From assembly GCA_003508835.1 (NCBI GenBank), contig PUFA01000165.1, forward strand, positions 2,943,001-3,007,000: 64,000 nucleotides of DNA, given 5' to 3'. The notes under the pieces were generated by a model, which did no database searches, was not told where the DNA came from, and saw only the letters and a program-made list of their open reading frames with translations. Positions 49,211 through 61,639 of this stretch are shown here, piece by piece. The translations under genes were made by a program, and so were the position numbers. The DNA is from Eonycteris spelaea. Lineage: Eukaryota > Chordata > Mammalia > Chiroptera > Pteropodidae. How positions within the stretch are numbered: position 1 is the first letter of the stretch; the number at the start of each line of letters is the position of its first letter.

Positions 49211-50138
49211 TTAATTGTCTCTAGAAATTTGAGCATTGAGAATAGTATTGATTTTCTTAAAAAATAAAAGCCTGATTATATCTTGTCACTTTTAGCAAAT
49301 TATAAAGCACATTTTGTTCTCCCAAAGCCTCTATAATCCTAAGATATTCAGATCGTTCTCCTTTGGCACACCTGTTCCTTTGGCTCTTCTTGCTTATTTT
49401 TCTTTTTCCAATTGCTTAGCATTCAAATGCTACCAGATATTCATTTGATAGTGCCTTTGTATGAGAATCTTGCACTCTCCAATGTCATTTCGACAACTTC
49501 ATAAAAGCATCACATTTTTGCAAGATTTTCAGTACCAATTTTCAATCAGTATATTTTGTATTTGTGTAGTATTTTCAGATGTTTATTACAGAAAGAGATT
49601 GACTAAGAAATATTGCAAGATGTTAAGGAATAAAACAATGTTAAGAAAGGAGTCTTGTTTGAAAGAGGAATAATTTTATAATCAGTCTTGAGTGACTTTT
49701 CAAGTTCTGACAATGTTTGCAATTCAAAATGGTAGGGAATTGGATAATAAATACCTGCATAATGAGGATACCCTGTACTAAAAATATGTACTAATTCACT
49801 TTAATTTCTACTGATTTTTAGTGTGTTTGCCTATGGATATATGTTTCAGCCTAAGTTTTTCTTTCCCTATGTTGATACATCTTTTGCTTTGTAAGACCTA
49901 AAAGATAGATTCATGGAAAAAAAAATTTCTCCTCTCCCATATGTACCTCAAAGTCATTATTCAAATATCCTGTCATTGAATTATATAGTTCTCCAAAAGA
50001 GTTTTTCAGTATTCTCATGTTCATCATTAAGTATATTACAAACATCAGGTTTTGGAACCACTTTTACATCTTTGTAATTTTTTGGAAACTTCCCTGACCT
50101 TTGTAGCTGGTCTTAAGGACATAGAGCTTTTTCTTTTC

Positions 50139-50345
50139 TTCCTTCCTTCCTTCCTTCCTTCCTTCCTTCCTTCCTTCCTTCCTTCCTTCCTCCTTCCTTC
50201 CTTTTCCTTCCTTCCTTCCTTTCTTCCTTCCTTCCTTCCTTCCTCCTTCCTTCCTTCCTTCCTCCTTCCTTCCTTCCTTCCTTCCTTCCTTTCTTTCTTT
50301 CTTTCTTTCTTCTTCTTTCTTTCTTTCTTTCTTTCTTCTCTTCGT
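50139..50345. repeat. Long pyrimidine-only (TTCC)n/(TTTC)n tract
   Basis: Roughly 205 bases containing only C and T on the + strand, changing from TTCC to TTTC units. It produces spurious SLPSF-type and KEGRK-type open frames on the two strands. Confidence 0.97.
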
Positions 50346-50689
50346 TATTTCTTCTTTCTTTTTTAATAGACAACTGGCTTTATACTCTGGATTAATTCTT
50401 AATTGACTTACTTACATTTTATTTCTTCTCAAACTGTTTAATCGAAGCTATAATACCTCATTCTTTTTGGTGGCATTAACAGTATTTGTTTTGACTTATA
50501 AATCTTATTTGAAGGAACGCTAAGAAGGCATTTTAATAACAAGTTAGGTTATTAAGTACTGTTTTGTTTACCAAGACAGCTTTATTTTGACTTGCAGAAA
50601 CTTGTTAAAGGATGAAATTGGTGACTATTACTCTACTTCTAGAAGACTTAACAATTAGGTCTTGGTTCTCATGCTTTTCCATCTTCCAG

Positions 50690-50776
50690 GATAAACAAGG
50701 ACTTCCTTGGTGGCTTGGAATCAGCTATAAAGGAATTGGCCAGTATGATTTACAAGATAAGGTGAAACCTCGGAAA
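50690..50776 (+). CDS. FRMD4B: FRMD4B internal exon F (start of FERM F3 lobe), in-frame cassette
   Basis: This 87-nt exon encodes exactly 29 codons in phase 0-0, from DKQ to KPRK, with the hallmark GLPWWLGISYKGIGQYD. The acceptor is CATCTTCCAG and the donor is AAA/GTAAGT. This is the beta1-beta2 hairpin of the F3 lobe, with its paired tryptophans. FRMD4A is recalled as GIPWWLGLSYKGIFQYD, so the spelling supports FRMD4B. Because both ends fall on codon boundaries, skipping would remove 29 residues without shifting the frame but would damage the F3 sheet. An open frame continues 13 codons into the intron before a stop; that tail is not coding. A pyrimidine-only tetranucleotide tract lies about 350 bases upstream. 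Confidence 0.96.
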
Positions 50777-50972
50777 GTAAGTGTGAATCATCTCAGACAC
50801 TTAGGAGAAACTTGAGCTGTTCTAGATCTGGAGACATTGCTTTAAAGGACACCAAACAGTCTTAGGCAAAGAACTTTGGGTTAGTAAAACCATGAGTTCA
50901 GAGAAGACTCAGGTTAAGTGTAAAATGTAAAATAGTTAAGTTAGTATGAACAGGATAATGCCATTCGTATTT

Positions 50973-51022
50973 TACACACACACACACCACACACACACAC
51001 ACAACACACACACACACACACA
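50973..51022. repeat. (AC)n microsatellite, interrupted
   Basis: About 24 AC units with two one-base interruptions, about 200 bases after the exon F donor. Confidence 0.95.
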
Positions 51023-53684
51023 TTTACATTGGATGTAAAACAGCTGGATGAATTGTGAAGACATTTACCAAAATTTTTGATGCCATTGCCTCTCAGTAAT
51101 ACAGTTATGAGTTATACCTTTTTTTCTACTCTTGCTATTTTTGCTTACCTTTGTTTAACAATTTTCCACACTAGACATGTCTGTTTCTTTAAAGAAAAAT
51201 AAGTTACGCATTGTTTATTAAAGGGTCACACTCTATCGGGTTTAGATTTTCTAGAGCTACAAGTTACATTATTTTCAATTTGAAATTTGATTATGAAGTT
51301 GTTTCCCTTGAACCAAGCACAAGTGTATGTGACATTTTTGCCTATATAAGAATTGATGAATTCATATAGATAACCATCCGGTTGCCCTGGCCTACTCGGT
51401 ATTAGAATGACAAAAGGTTTGCTTGTGCTGTCCTGGTAGGTTTTCCCACCCTCCCTGTGTGCTGCTGTCATCACTAGGAGTCACAGCAGTGAAACAATGG
51501 CCTATAATAACAGTCCATGGTCAGGTTGCCTGTGTTATCATACTCCGACATCAGAGCGTTAAATAATAACTTTGATCGCTTCTATCTGTCTCTTGCTTTA
51601 ATGTGTTTTAGAAAACCAGCCATATTCTTCATAAGGTTAGGCCCTTATAATCATACCACATGCTTTTCTTCTAAGTGTCCTTTCAGCTTTAATTAGTGCT
51701 CACAATCTTCCTCTCAGTTAAGAGAACAAGTAAAACTTCCCTTTTCTTTCCTTTTTATGGTTGTGAAACTGACACAGACAACACAAAAGGGTGACCTAGG
51801 GCAAACCAGAGCCCCCTTCTAATGCCTATCTAGTTGGGCATTGAGGCTTATCCAAATTATCAATAAAAATAATAAAGCATTTTTTAACAGCCAAGATCCA
51901 TCTGTGTGCAGGACAGTAAGAGAGCATATATATAATCATACAAATAGAATTTTATCTCTATGAACCCTGTGACCAAGTCCAATTGAAATAAGGAATACTT
52001 GAAAATTTGCTTCGAAGACCAAATTTCTAATAAAGAATGTTAAAAATGAGGGCCATATAATTTTTAAATGTTTTGCAAAATCAATTTTTACTTATGATCA
52101 CATGTTTTAATTTTTTTTACCAAAAGTTATTCATTATAAAAAAAAAAAAAAGCAAAAACTACAGAAACATGTCAGTGAGGCAGGAAGTTCTGCAGTCCCT
52201 GTTTCTCCCTGTGCTGACCAATGTCAGGAACGTGCTATGAAATGGTTCGTTTAGACTCGGTCATTGTGTATACTAAGCTTTTACAGAGAGTAAGAAATCT
52301 TACTATGTACACTGTTCCTTACCATGTCAAATTTCTTTAAGTCACTTATAAATAAATCTGTTACTCTTTTTAGTGTTTCATTATGTAGAAATAATTTATT
52401 TAACCAATTCCGTGTTGTTGGATATTACGATTGTTTCCATTGGGGAAAGGTGGATAAACAACTAACCCCCAGTTTACCTATTTCGTAAATCAAATTATGG
52501 CCTATCGTGTTTTCTTAAGGTAGACCTCATTTATGTCAGCAGTTTTCAGTAATTTATTTCTCCTCCAAATTTTACTTTAAGAAAAACATTCGGGGTTCTG
52601 CCGGTTTTCTGAATCTTGCATGTAAAATATAACTTGACTCGCAAGTATTTTCTTAGTTAATGTGGTTTGATAAAATTGAGATTCTCACAGAATGTAAATG
52701 TAACCACTGAAAACAACCAAGCTTTCCATCAAAATAATGATGAGTCAGAATCTGCACGGTAAATATTGCAGTTAATTTCCTCTCAGTTGTTCATGACTCG
52801 TGGCCCTTTCTTTACATTCACAGTTTCATAGAAATTGTAAATATTGTTTGACACTGATCATAATCAGGTGTGCTCATTCATTCCAGAGTCTAGACAAGGG
52901 TCAGAAGCCACTTCCTTTTTTCAGTTTGCAGAGTTTTCCTATTTCATTTTCAAGAGTTGTCATTTAGTTCGGAAAAAAACTCATAAACAGGCCATCTTTT
53001 GTTATCACTGTCTTGCCTTCTCTTTCTTGGTTATTTAAGCAGGTGTCTACTCTATACCATTGTTTACCTCCTCCTTTCTTCTTCTGTTAAATCTGACAAT
53101 GGATTTTGCTTTCATATCTTTATTTTTTTCCGCATCCAAACAATTTAAGGGTTTAATTGGAGGGAGGATATTTTACAAGTGTCTGTCCTGGCCCAGTTGG
53201 CATAAATGAAAAAATGCATCATTTAAAGGGTTATGCATGCATACATGTAAAAGCAGGATCTGCTTCAACTATTTACTTGGACCTGTACACGCAGCAAGTT
53301 ACCAATGGCTGGGCACAAATGAAGGTCAAATTGGCAAACTCGAATGAAACAAAGGCTGGAATGGAAGGTCTTGTGCGTGCTCAGCCTCTTGAACCACATG
53401 CCTGCTTTGTTATAATTATGTGGCCTAAAAACGAGCCAGAAGGAGTAAGATTTGCCAGTAATAAGAGAGACTGACTGATGCCAACAGGCTGTTTTGAAAA
53501 AGTGTTGGCCCAAGATCCACAGGCTGAGGCCATCTGGCCTCATAATGTTTATCAGTTATAGCCTATGAATGTTGGGGACTATGTTTGTCTTAACTCTCAG
53601 AATACTCAGCAAGTGACCTTCACGTATTTTGGCTATAAGGCTTTTGCCAGTCACAGGGGCCAAGTTGTCTTCAATACATATAGT

Positions 53685-53850
53685 GTAATGATTCAGGGCA
53701 AGAGTTTGGGAAGAAACCCAAAGCCTGTTTCTGCTGTCTATTTGCTGTGTAACTCAGCTTCCTCATCTGTACAGTGTTATACCACCAAATAGAGTGGTTT
53801 TGAGAATTAAATGAGATTATATTTAGCACTCTCTGACACACAGTCATCAC
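53685..53850 (+). repeat. MIR SINE, sense
   Basis: Sense MIR: TCTATTTGCTGTGTAACTCA, CTTCCTCATCTGTACAGTG, TGAGAATTAAATGAGATTAT. Confidence 0.75.
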
Positions 53851-55109
53851 TTGATAACCAGTAGTTGTTCATTGGTAGTGAGGGAGAGAGAGAATAAAGA
53901 TGGGTGTGGGAAATATTCTTGGATCGCTTTTTGAGTAGAGAAGAACCCAACACTGCTACAGACCCATTGCCCTAATGTTTCATCTACTAATTCACACTCA
54001 GATTTTCTGTTTTCAGAGACTGTAAGCACTCTGCCTCTCTTCCAGTTCATTAATAACAATGCCCTAGTGCATGATGCAAATTAAAAGAAAATTTTAAAAT
54101 TCTGAGTTACAAACCACAAAAATTCAGGGCATTAAAAATTCAGATCATAAGCAGTTTTTCTTTTTAATCCTCCCTTTGTGCATGAAATGTGTCATTGCAA
54201 ACTCTTATGGAATGCGAAAACATAACAGAACTCAACTGAATTTCAGATCATAGGACATCTGAACTTAAAAATGATGAGTTTTACTCTGAAAAGAAAACAT
54301 ACAGACTTATATTCCTTCTAGGTTTTTATTGTTTATTCAGTACTTCAAGGAAAAATGTTTGTCCTTCATAAAGAAGTAGACAAGTGGGTCAGTGGCTGAT
54401 TAAAGTACATGTCATGACTTGACTGATTTGTTCCCCTCTGGCAAGTTATTTCACCTCAGAAAACCAGAACCAGACAGAGATGAGAGAAATAAAAATGGTA
54501 CGCTAGTCAAGGTGCCATAGGAAGACCTAGTGAGATAAAATGCCTTTCAAGATTAGCATCTTTCTGCATTCATTGTAACATGCTGAGAAAGTCTTGTGAT
54601 CACCCCAGGGTATTTCAGGGTGGGGAAATGTTCTCAGCCTTCAGTTAACTAATTTTTCTTTTTTTAACTATTGGAATTCCCAAATGCCCAGAGCCAGATG
54701 AATTAAGTAACAAGCACAAACATCTTTCTGTTTCCTTGTCATAAAAGTACAAGGCTCCTTTCATTTAAACTCAGTGACTTGCTTGCTTTTCTAAGGACAG
54801 CCGTCTTGATAGTTTCTAACCCCTTTTTGCTTTCACCACACTACCACATCACCTTCTAATGCTGCCTAAATGCCAGAAGAAGCGAACATGTGCTGTCCAG
54901 CCGCACTTTCTACATCAATACAAAATTAAGTATGCTGTGGAGGGAAACAAATGAATCCCCAAATATCAACTGGAGACCTGTCCATGCAGTTTTTAAAGTG
55001 TATAATTAAGCTTCAGCCACACCAGTAATCAAACTGATTGTTAAAACCTTCTGCAGATTCTGTGGGAGGAGAGCTCAAATCCTCTATATTGGATTTGAAA
55101 TAAGAACCA

Positions 55110-55245
55110 GTCTTGCACTCCTGCTTACTGGTTGGCTGACCTGGAGTTGTCGCTCAACCTTTCTGGACCTTTATTTTCTCAACTGTCAAATTCAAATAAT
55201 TGTGTCTACTCTATCTACCTCACAGACCACTGAGGACCCAAAGAG
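55110..55245 (+). repeat. Diverged MIR, sense
   Basis: Sense MIR-like: TACTGGTTGGCTGACCTGG, CTCAACCTTTCTGGACCTTT, TCTACCTCACAGACCACTG. Confidence 0.6.
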
Positions 55246-55659
55246 TTAGTGAATTCTTTTAGTGAGTAGATATTTTTCCCTTCACAGAATTTCTAATTTA
55301 TAGAAAGTTTACTGTACAGCTTTGGTATTTCTCTTCCCCTCCTACAGTTAATTATACTTAGAATTTTAAGTGGCTCTTCTAAGAAGACAAGGAACTCTTA
55401 GAGAATTGATTGGGCATTGATGAGTATCCATTTCCATTTCAAAACCAGGAGGCAAATGGAAAGAATCCAAGACAAGCAGTCTTATTATTCATAAAGTCGC
55501 CATGTTTAATTGCAAGGGAGGCTGTGAAGTGCAGTCTCTAGGTGGCCATGAGCAAAGCCTTAACTCAAGGTGTTTGGTTTCTAAAAGGAAGGCGGAAAAA
55601 TAGATCCTGAGAGTGATAAGTAATTTTTGTCACACTGTGTTTGTTTTCTTTTAAGTGTT

Positions 55660-55985
55660 TTAGGGGATGGTTAGTGAGAAACAAACAAGTAAGGAATAAT
55701 TATAAATTTTGCAAGGTTTCTGATGGAAACAATAGTCTCTGATGGTAGACAATAATGGGATGGGTGAGGCACATTTAGTGTGTTCAGGGAAGGCCACGCT
55801 GAGAAAGGTGACATTTATGGTGAAAGCTGAAGAATGCGAAAGTAAGGCTTGTGAAGAATGGTTGGCATGTTCTAGTCAGAGAACAGTATATGCTGATGGG
55901 AGGGAGGGAGGTACATCGTAACAACTGAGAGGAAATCACTATAGCTAGAGCTTAAAGAGTAAGAGTGTTCCCTGTAGAAACTGAA
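55660..55985 (-). repeat. L2 LINE, antisense
   Basis: Antisense L2: TCAGGGAAGGCCACGCTGAG, AAAGGTGACATTTATGGTG, GAACAGTATATGCTGATGGG, TAGAGCTTAAAGAG. Confidence 0.7.
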
Positions 55986-57139
55986 GATGATATTTAAAGA
56001 AGAGAAATGCCTGTTGGACAGGCAAAACTATTAGATTTCATTGTTTAATATTACTTTGTATTTCTATGTATTTACCAACTGGCTGAATTGTTGGTACAAA
56101 GAGAAAAATGAAAGCAAGCTCTTTAATAAGACTGAAGAGTTCAAATATAGAGAAAACCAAATATTACATAAAACATTGAAAAATTGTTCTATGAAGGTGC
56201 GTGAACAGTAAAGATTTCTTCAGTGTGTACTTATGACTAAAGATTGGTTTGGTTTTAATTCATTCGAACTTCAGGAACGAATTTCTAGCAAGACACTGCA
56301 ATGTACCCAATTTTATATTTTTCAAAAAAAAAAATGTATTGAAGCCATCTGTTTGCAAGGTCCCTGAGGTAGTACTTTTATTTTTTATCTTATTTAAGGA
56401 AAAAAAAAAAAAAGTCCCTGGCATCAAAGACCTGACAATAGATTTGGAAAGACAGAATTATATTCAAAAGTAGAGATTTTATTGAAAATAAATAATAACC
56501 AGATTAGGCACCAATTTGTGAGAAGGGATGCCAGCTATAAACATCCAAAAGCACCAGGCAGGTGCCTGCGAGCAGCAGGTCAACCCTGGTCATATCAAGT
56601 ACATGTGATGAGTAATACCCGCATTATTAACAGGAAGTCATTAGATCAACTCTGGGAGATTAGAGATTCAGCCACAAAGGAAATCTGGGTGAGATGACAT
56701 CTTCTTAGACAGTCAGGTTTTTACGTTATGCATTTCCTGATACCCAGAACTTTTTTTATCTAAACTTTTTCACAAATATTTAGAATGTTTTACTACTTGC
56801 ATTTAAGATGTGATATTTTATTATGGAAGGTTATGCCATCACATCAGGTAATTTTCTCTACCTGAGTGTGTACCATTTAGGTATGTTAAGAAAATTTGGT
56901 TTAGCATACCTGGCAACGTTTGCAAGGCCTCTTCTAGTCTGATGAGTTGTTGTAAGACCTTCATGTAGGTAACATTTGCATAGAAAACAATTTGAATACC
57001 ATTTGTTCCTTAAGGCATACCTAGGTAAGAAAAATAGAATTCCAAAATTCATTTTTTCAGAGCAAAAATTTTATCTTCCTCATCAACACACTCCACTGAT
57101 CAAAACAAAGTTATATCACCAGAAATTGTCCTCTGAGTC

Positions 57140-57365
57140 AGGGTTTCTCAGTCTCAGCACTATTGACATTTTGGGCCAGATAATTCTATTCTGAGCATGG
57201 TAAGATGTTCCACAGCACCCCTGGCCTCCACCCTCAAGATGCTAGCAGCACCCTCCCCTCCAGTGTGATAACCAAAAATGTGTCATCCACCTCCAAATGT
57301 CCTGGGGTTGTGGGTAGGGATGGGGAGTGATACAAAACCATCTTTGGTTGAGACCACTAGTCTAA
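57140..57365 (-). mobile_element. MER20-like nonautonomous hAT-Charlie element, antisense
   Basis: Reverse of the copy at 18118: GGGTTTCTCAGTCTCAGCAC, TATTGACATTTTGGGCCAGA, GATGCTAGCAGCACCC, TAACCAAAAATGTGTC, ending GGTTGAGACCACT. Confidence 0.85.
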
Positions 57366-57474
57366 GTAAACTATGAGGGACTCAGGGTCCTTTTCTGCAA
57401 ATGGCTGCCATAATTGGTGCTTTTTCTTTCTGTAAGGTAGAACTGGGAGTTACTCATTTGTTCATTCCTGCTTT

Positions 57475-57476
<2 letters not shown>

Positions 57477-57532
<56 letters not shown>

Positions 57533-57549
57533 TTTTCTTTCTTTCTTTT
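57477..57549. repeat. (CT)n/(CTTT)n microsatellite
   Basis: About 26 CT units followed by CTTT units. Confidence 0.97.
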
Positions 57550-57644
57550 GTTAATATAACAAATGTCCATAGAGCACTCTTCTCAGGTGATAAAGACATG
57601 ATGGTGAGCTCTGCTTAGACACTGGTGTACTTGGAACCTGGTTG

Positions 57645-57800
57645 TGCCTGGCTGTGAATCCCAGAGCCGACTCTGTGTACCTGTTCAACCTTGGCCGGTT
57701 TATTTAAACCCCTCTGAGCCTCAGTTTTATCATTCGTCAATGGGAGTGAAAGTAGTACTCTTCATGGGGATGTTCAGTCACATAAGCATTAAATAGATAG
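57645..57800 (+). repeat. MIR SINE, sense
   Basis: Sense MIR: GTTCAACCTTGGCCGGTTTA, TCTGAGCCTCAGTTTTATCA, TCATAAGC-like tail. Well-preserved core. Confidence 0.8.
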
Positions 57801-58674
57801 AAGCATGGATGACTAGATAGAAGGTAGGTCAATTTGGCTTTCTAAAAGCCAATAATCCTGCAAAATTCTGTTTTTGTCGTACTTTAGAAGGCAAAAGGAT
57901 CTACTAGCTGGTTCATCAAGTGTAAATTTTTAAATGAAAAATAAGAAATCAATGATACAATGATTTTGTTTTCTTCAGGTTATAGCATGGAATCACTCTG
58001 TGAGTCATGGTTGGATGAATATAATCATACACTAAAGCTGTGACTATCCAAATTTAGTCATTTCCAGGTGAATTTGCAGTTAAATGATTAACCTATAAGA
58101 ACTATTTAAAAAAAAAAAAAGAAAACTGGTGACATCTTTCCTGTCCTTGCTAGCGTTAACTTTGGAAGATGTCTACTTTCAGTTTGACAAGATTTCTGTC
58201 CGAAGCTTTATCTCTTTTAGCCATTTATTACCTCAGGAGGTCCCTCATGCCTGGCAGGACCACACTCCTCAGCATTTTTATACCTGCCGGGGCACATTCC
58301 TGTCCTGGGTACCCCAGACAGGAGGGGGCTTGGTGCCGCGCGCCTCTCCCTGTGGGCGTGCTTGACCCACCACTCCCCCCCCTCTGTGACCTCCATGATG
58401 CAGTAACAGTGAACACATTTCCTACCTACAGGGTGTATCCGGAAACCAACAATGAAATTAACAGATAATACAGCAGTTTTTACAGAGGCTGAAACTCACA
58501 GAATCAGAAACCTGAGTGACACAGGTGTGTCAACAGAATAACTTGGCTGTTACTCATCAGGGGAAAGACAGATCAGTGATCCAGAGAGCTGTTTCTACTA
58601 TAATGTGGCTGCACAAAAGCATGATAAAATTAGTAAATTGGACTGAGAGTCCTTTGTAGCAAATACAACTAGCT

Positions 58675-58885
58675 TTATCACTTACCAAATATTTATTCTG
58701 AGACAAGCTAAGTGCTTTCACAAACATAATCTCCCTGAACCTTCCAACAGCCCTCTAAGACAGGTGCTGTTGGTCCCATTTTCTAGATGAGGAAACTGAG
58801 ACTCAGGAAAGTTAAGCTGCTTGCCAAATAAAACACAAGTGATGGAACCAGAATGCAAACCAAGGCAGTCTGACTTGGTGCAGTT
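58675..58885 (-). repeat. MIR SINE, antisense
   Basis: Antisense MIR: CCCATTTTCTAGATGAGGAA, ACTGAGACTCAGGAAAGTTA, AGGCAGTCTGACTTGG. Confidence 0.85.
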
Positions 58886-60319
58886 GGTTCAGGTAATCCC
58901 CACAGAGGAGGAGACCAGTTCATTTTTTAGCAGCAAGAACAGAAGGTGGAGAAGAAACATTTGTTGATCGAAGAGGAATGAATTAACAACTCCAAGAGAA
59001 ACTAAACTATGCACTGCCCTGTCTTCTAAAAGTCCCTGTGCTTTTCCTTGTAGTATTTTTTTCTAGAGTTGACAGGAGCCTCAAATATTTAGGAACCATT
59101 GTAATTGTGATTGGGAAGGAGTGATTTCTTCTAGTTAAGTCTATAATAGTGGGTTGGATCTAACTAAATATTGATTGCAGATTTCAAGAAAATGGCTTAA
59201 ATAGTTGATCCATGAAATTCATTAAATAAAGTGTTAAAATGTGTGGCAAATTCTAAAACCATCAACTTCCTTTACATATAAGGATAAAGGGAATTTCTTC
59301 TTATTACAATACTTAAATAGGTATTACAATACTTATTACAACACTTTCAAATTAGGGTTTGATTCTGCTTTGGTTTTCTGCATCAGTTTTTAAAATTTCT
59401 CTGACACTATCTTTTTTAAGACCGGATGGATGATTACTGACCTTAGGATATGTTCTCTTTCTCTTGTAGTTTTTTGGTTATCTCTTTGTTAAAATCATTG
59501 TTTATTGTTCTTCTTTTACATTTTTTATTTTATCTATTTATTTATTTAGTTTGCAGTCTCAAAATTAATCCCAGCTATTATTTCATCTGTTGCTATCTGC
59601 TTCCTTCTTTTGGTGCTAAAGGGCACAACTAATCATTCTAGATGAGTGTAGAGTAGGGAAGACCTAATTCATAGTTTTATTTTCTTCATACAAGCATTTC
59701 CTTTTGTTACTAACACCATAGGTTCCAAAAACAGCAAAATTTCTAACTTATAGCTACTAGTGTCACATAAACAACAATAAATACTAATAAATGACTGTTA
59801 TACTTTTTTAATGATCATTTTGGAAACCAGTCCAGTTTCATATTCTTAACTTTGTGTTGCAATGCACATAAGCCCCTTCCCCCACTGCCCCCTGCCCCCA
59901 ATCTCCAAGAATGGTAATTTTGGCTTGGGCGAAATATTGTTTTTGATTTTAATATGAAAATGACAAGTGTGTTTGTGTATACTCACATGCATAGATAATA
60001 TATATAATAGTCTTGTCCTACCTTGTAAGACGACATACCCAGTGATGAACAGTCCTGCGCTATCTGGGCACCAGGAAGTATTCCCCAAATAATAGAAAAT
60101 GTGAACATACTTTGCTGCCTTCTGCCTTTGAAATTTGATCTCTTTCCTCAAATGCATAATGGTTTCCTTTGAACACTTCATATTTCAGATGATTTAGAAT
60201 ATTCTCTATTATATGACAGACCATTTCTCTAATGTAGAGGCCCCAATAAGTCAGTCAGCTGACCATTTTCCCCTTTTCCTTCCATTGATCTGAAGTCTCT
60301 GCACGATTTTGACTAGGCA

Positions 60320-60346
60320 GGGGGGCGGGAGGGGGGCGTGTAGGGG
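60320..60346 (+). other. G-quadruplex-forming motif
   Basis: Four G tracts of 6, 3, 6 and 4 bases separated by loops of 1 (C), 1 (A) and 6 (CGTGTA) bases on the + strand. This meets the canonical G3+N1-7 pattern and lies in the sense RNA of the long FRMD4B intron. Confidence 0.8.
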
Positions 60347-61639
60347 TCTCTTATTTATCCTTTAAGGAAAACATTGGCAAAAAGGAAAGAAAGGAAAATT
60401 AGTCAGTTGCCTGCTATATAACAGGCCCTGTTCTAGGACTGTTGCCATGAGCATCTTTCAGTAAATGAATCACTTCACCTCAGCTCCATTGCCATTTTCA
60501 GAGTTTCATCCTGGCTTGCTGAGATCAAGAAAACCCAAATAATGTTAAGCACAATAGAAGAATGATTTCAGAAATTTTAAAAAGAAAAGCTAGCATATTT
60601 CCAGCCGCCAGCTAGATCTAGTGCCACTATAATTAGAAATATTTTCCTAGCTTCTTCAGACATTGATAAGAATCACAATAATAATAGATGTCTACAATAG
60701 AGGCCTCTCAAATGGTTAGAAGGTAGAAATTGCACTCTTGTGTAAAATAGACCTATGTTCATTTTATGTGAAGGTATATTATTTTAATTTGAGAAATTTC
60801 ATTTCTTCTTTTTTAAAAATACAGGAGTTCCAAGAATATAACCACTTAAGTTGGTGATTGCTAACATTTTGTCATATTCCGTTATCCTATTTTTATTAAT
60901 AAAAGAAATAAAACATTACTTGTAATGTTGAATTTTCTTACCCCTCGTACTTTCTACCATGGCCAGTCTAGTAGTCTAGTGGCAACTGCTGTCACAAATG
61001 GTGTCATTCCAATTCACTTTTATAGTATTACAGGCAAATATATGAAATCACATTTTGCATAAACTTTTAAAATTTCAGATAGGGAAATGGCTTTGGCCTT
61101 TCAGACAAAAATCTCAGTCTTGTTTCCCATAACTTCTTTTGCAAAAAACCCAGCTGCCACTTGTTTTCAAATTCTTTAAGAATAAACTTGAAGTCCCTCA
61201 CCTTTTAAGTAGGGTTTTGCTTGCAGGAAGCATGTTTGCTCTCAATGCAGGGACATGCTGAGTGGAGGCAAAAAGCGCTACTATTTTACATTTGTAAGTG
61301 AATAAGAGGAGGAGGTGGTGACTTTCAGAGATCATGTTTCAAGTCCAGCCCTGGTTTTTATGTGTGGGAGATGGACGCAAAAGGAAAACACAGTGAACTG
61401 CTTTGTGGCTCTTCCTGTAAAACCTGTTCATGTCCAGGGTGAGTAAACCCAGTAGAAATGGCTCCCCCGATCAGCCTCCGGTGAAATTTGCACCTGGATT
61501 CAAAGCAACTGACTTCCTAGGAAGTATCATCTGAATCCACACTGCGCCCTATGTAAAAAAATGAGTTTCTCCTCTGGGAAAATCTGCTGTTGAGAACTTT
61601 GCTCTCTTCTCACTGATCAGAGGAAGGAGTAGAAGTGGG

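Larger units (their letters stand above)
49059..50689 (+). other. FRMD4B: FRMD4B intron E-F (1.6 kb)
   Basis: GT...AG intron with two large microsatellites: (TCTA)n near its start and a long pyrimidine-only (TTCC)n/(TTTC)n tract 50139-50345. The middle (49211-50130) has no recognised repeat. Confidence 0.85.

Noticed and set aside
49149..50345. Regularly spaced repeats resembling an array
   Set aside because: They are contiguous tetranucleotide microsatellites without unique spacers, so not CRISPR-like.
50052..50373. Serine/proline/phenylalanine-rich frame on + and lysine/glutamate/glycine-rich frame on -
   Set aside because: Both are direct translations of the (TTCC)n/(TTTC)n microsatellite.
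50612..50815. 67-codon open frame over exon F
   Set aside because: The FRMD4B match begins and stops at canonical splice sites; flanking codons are intron.
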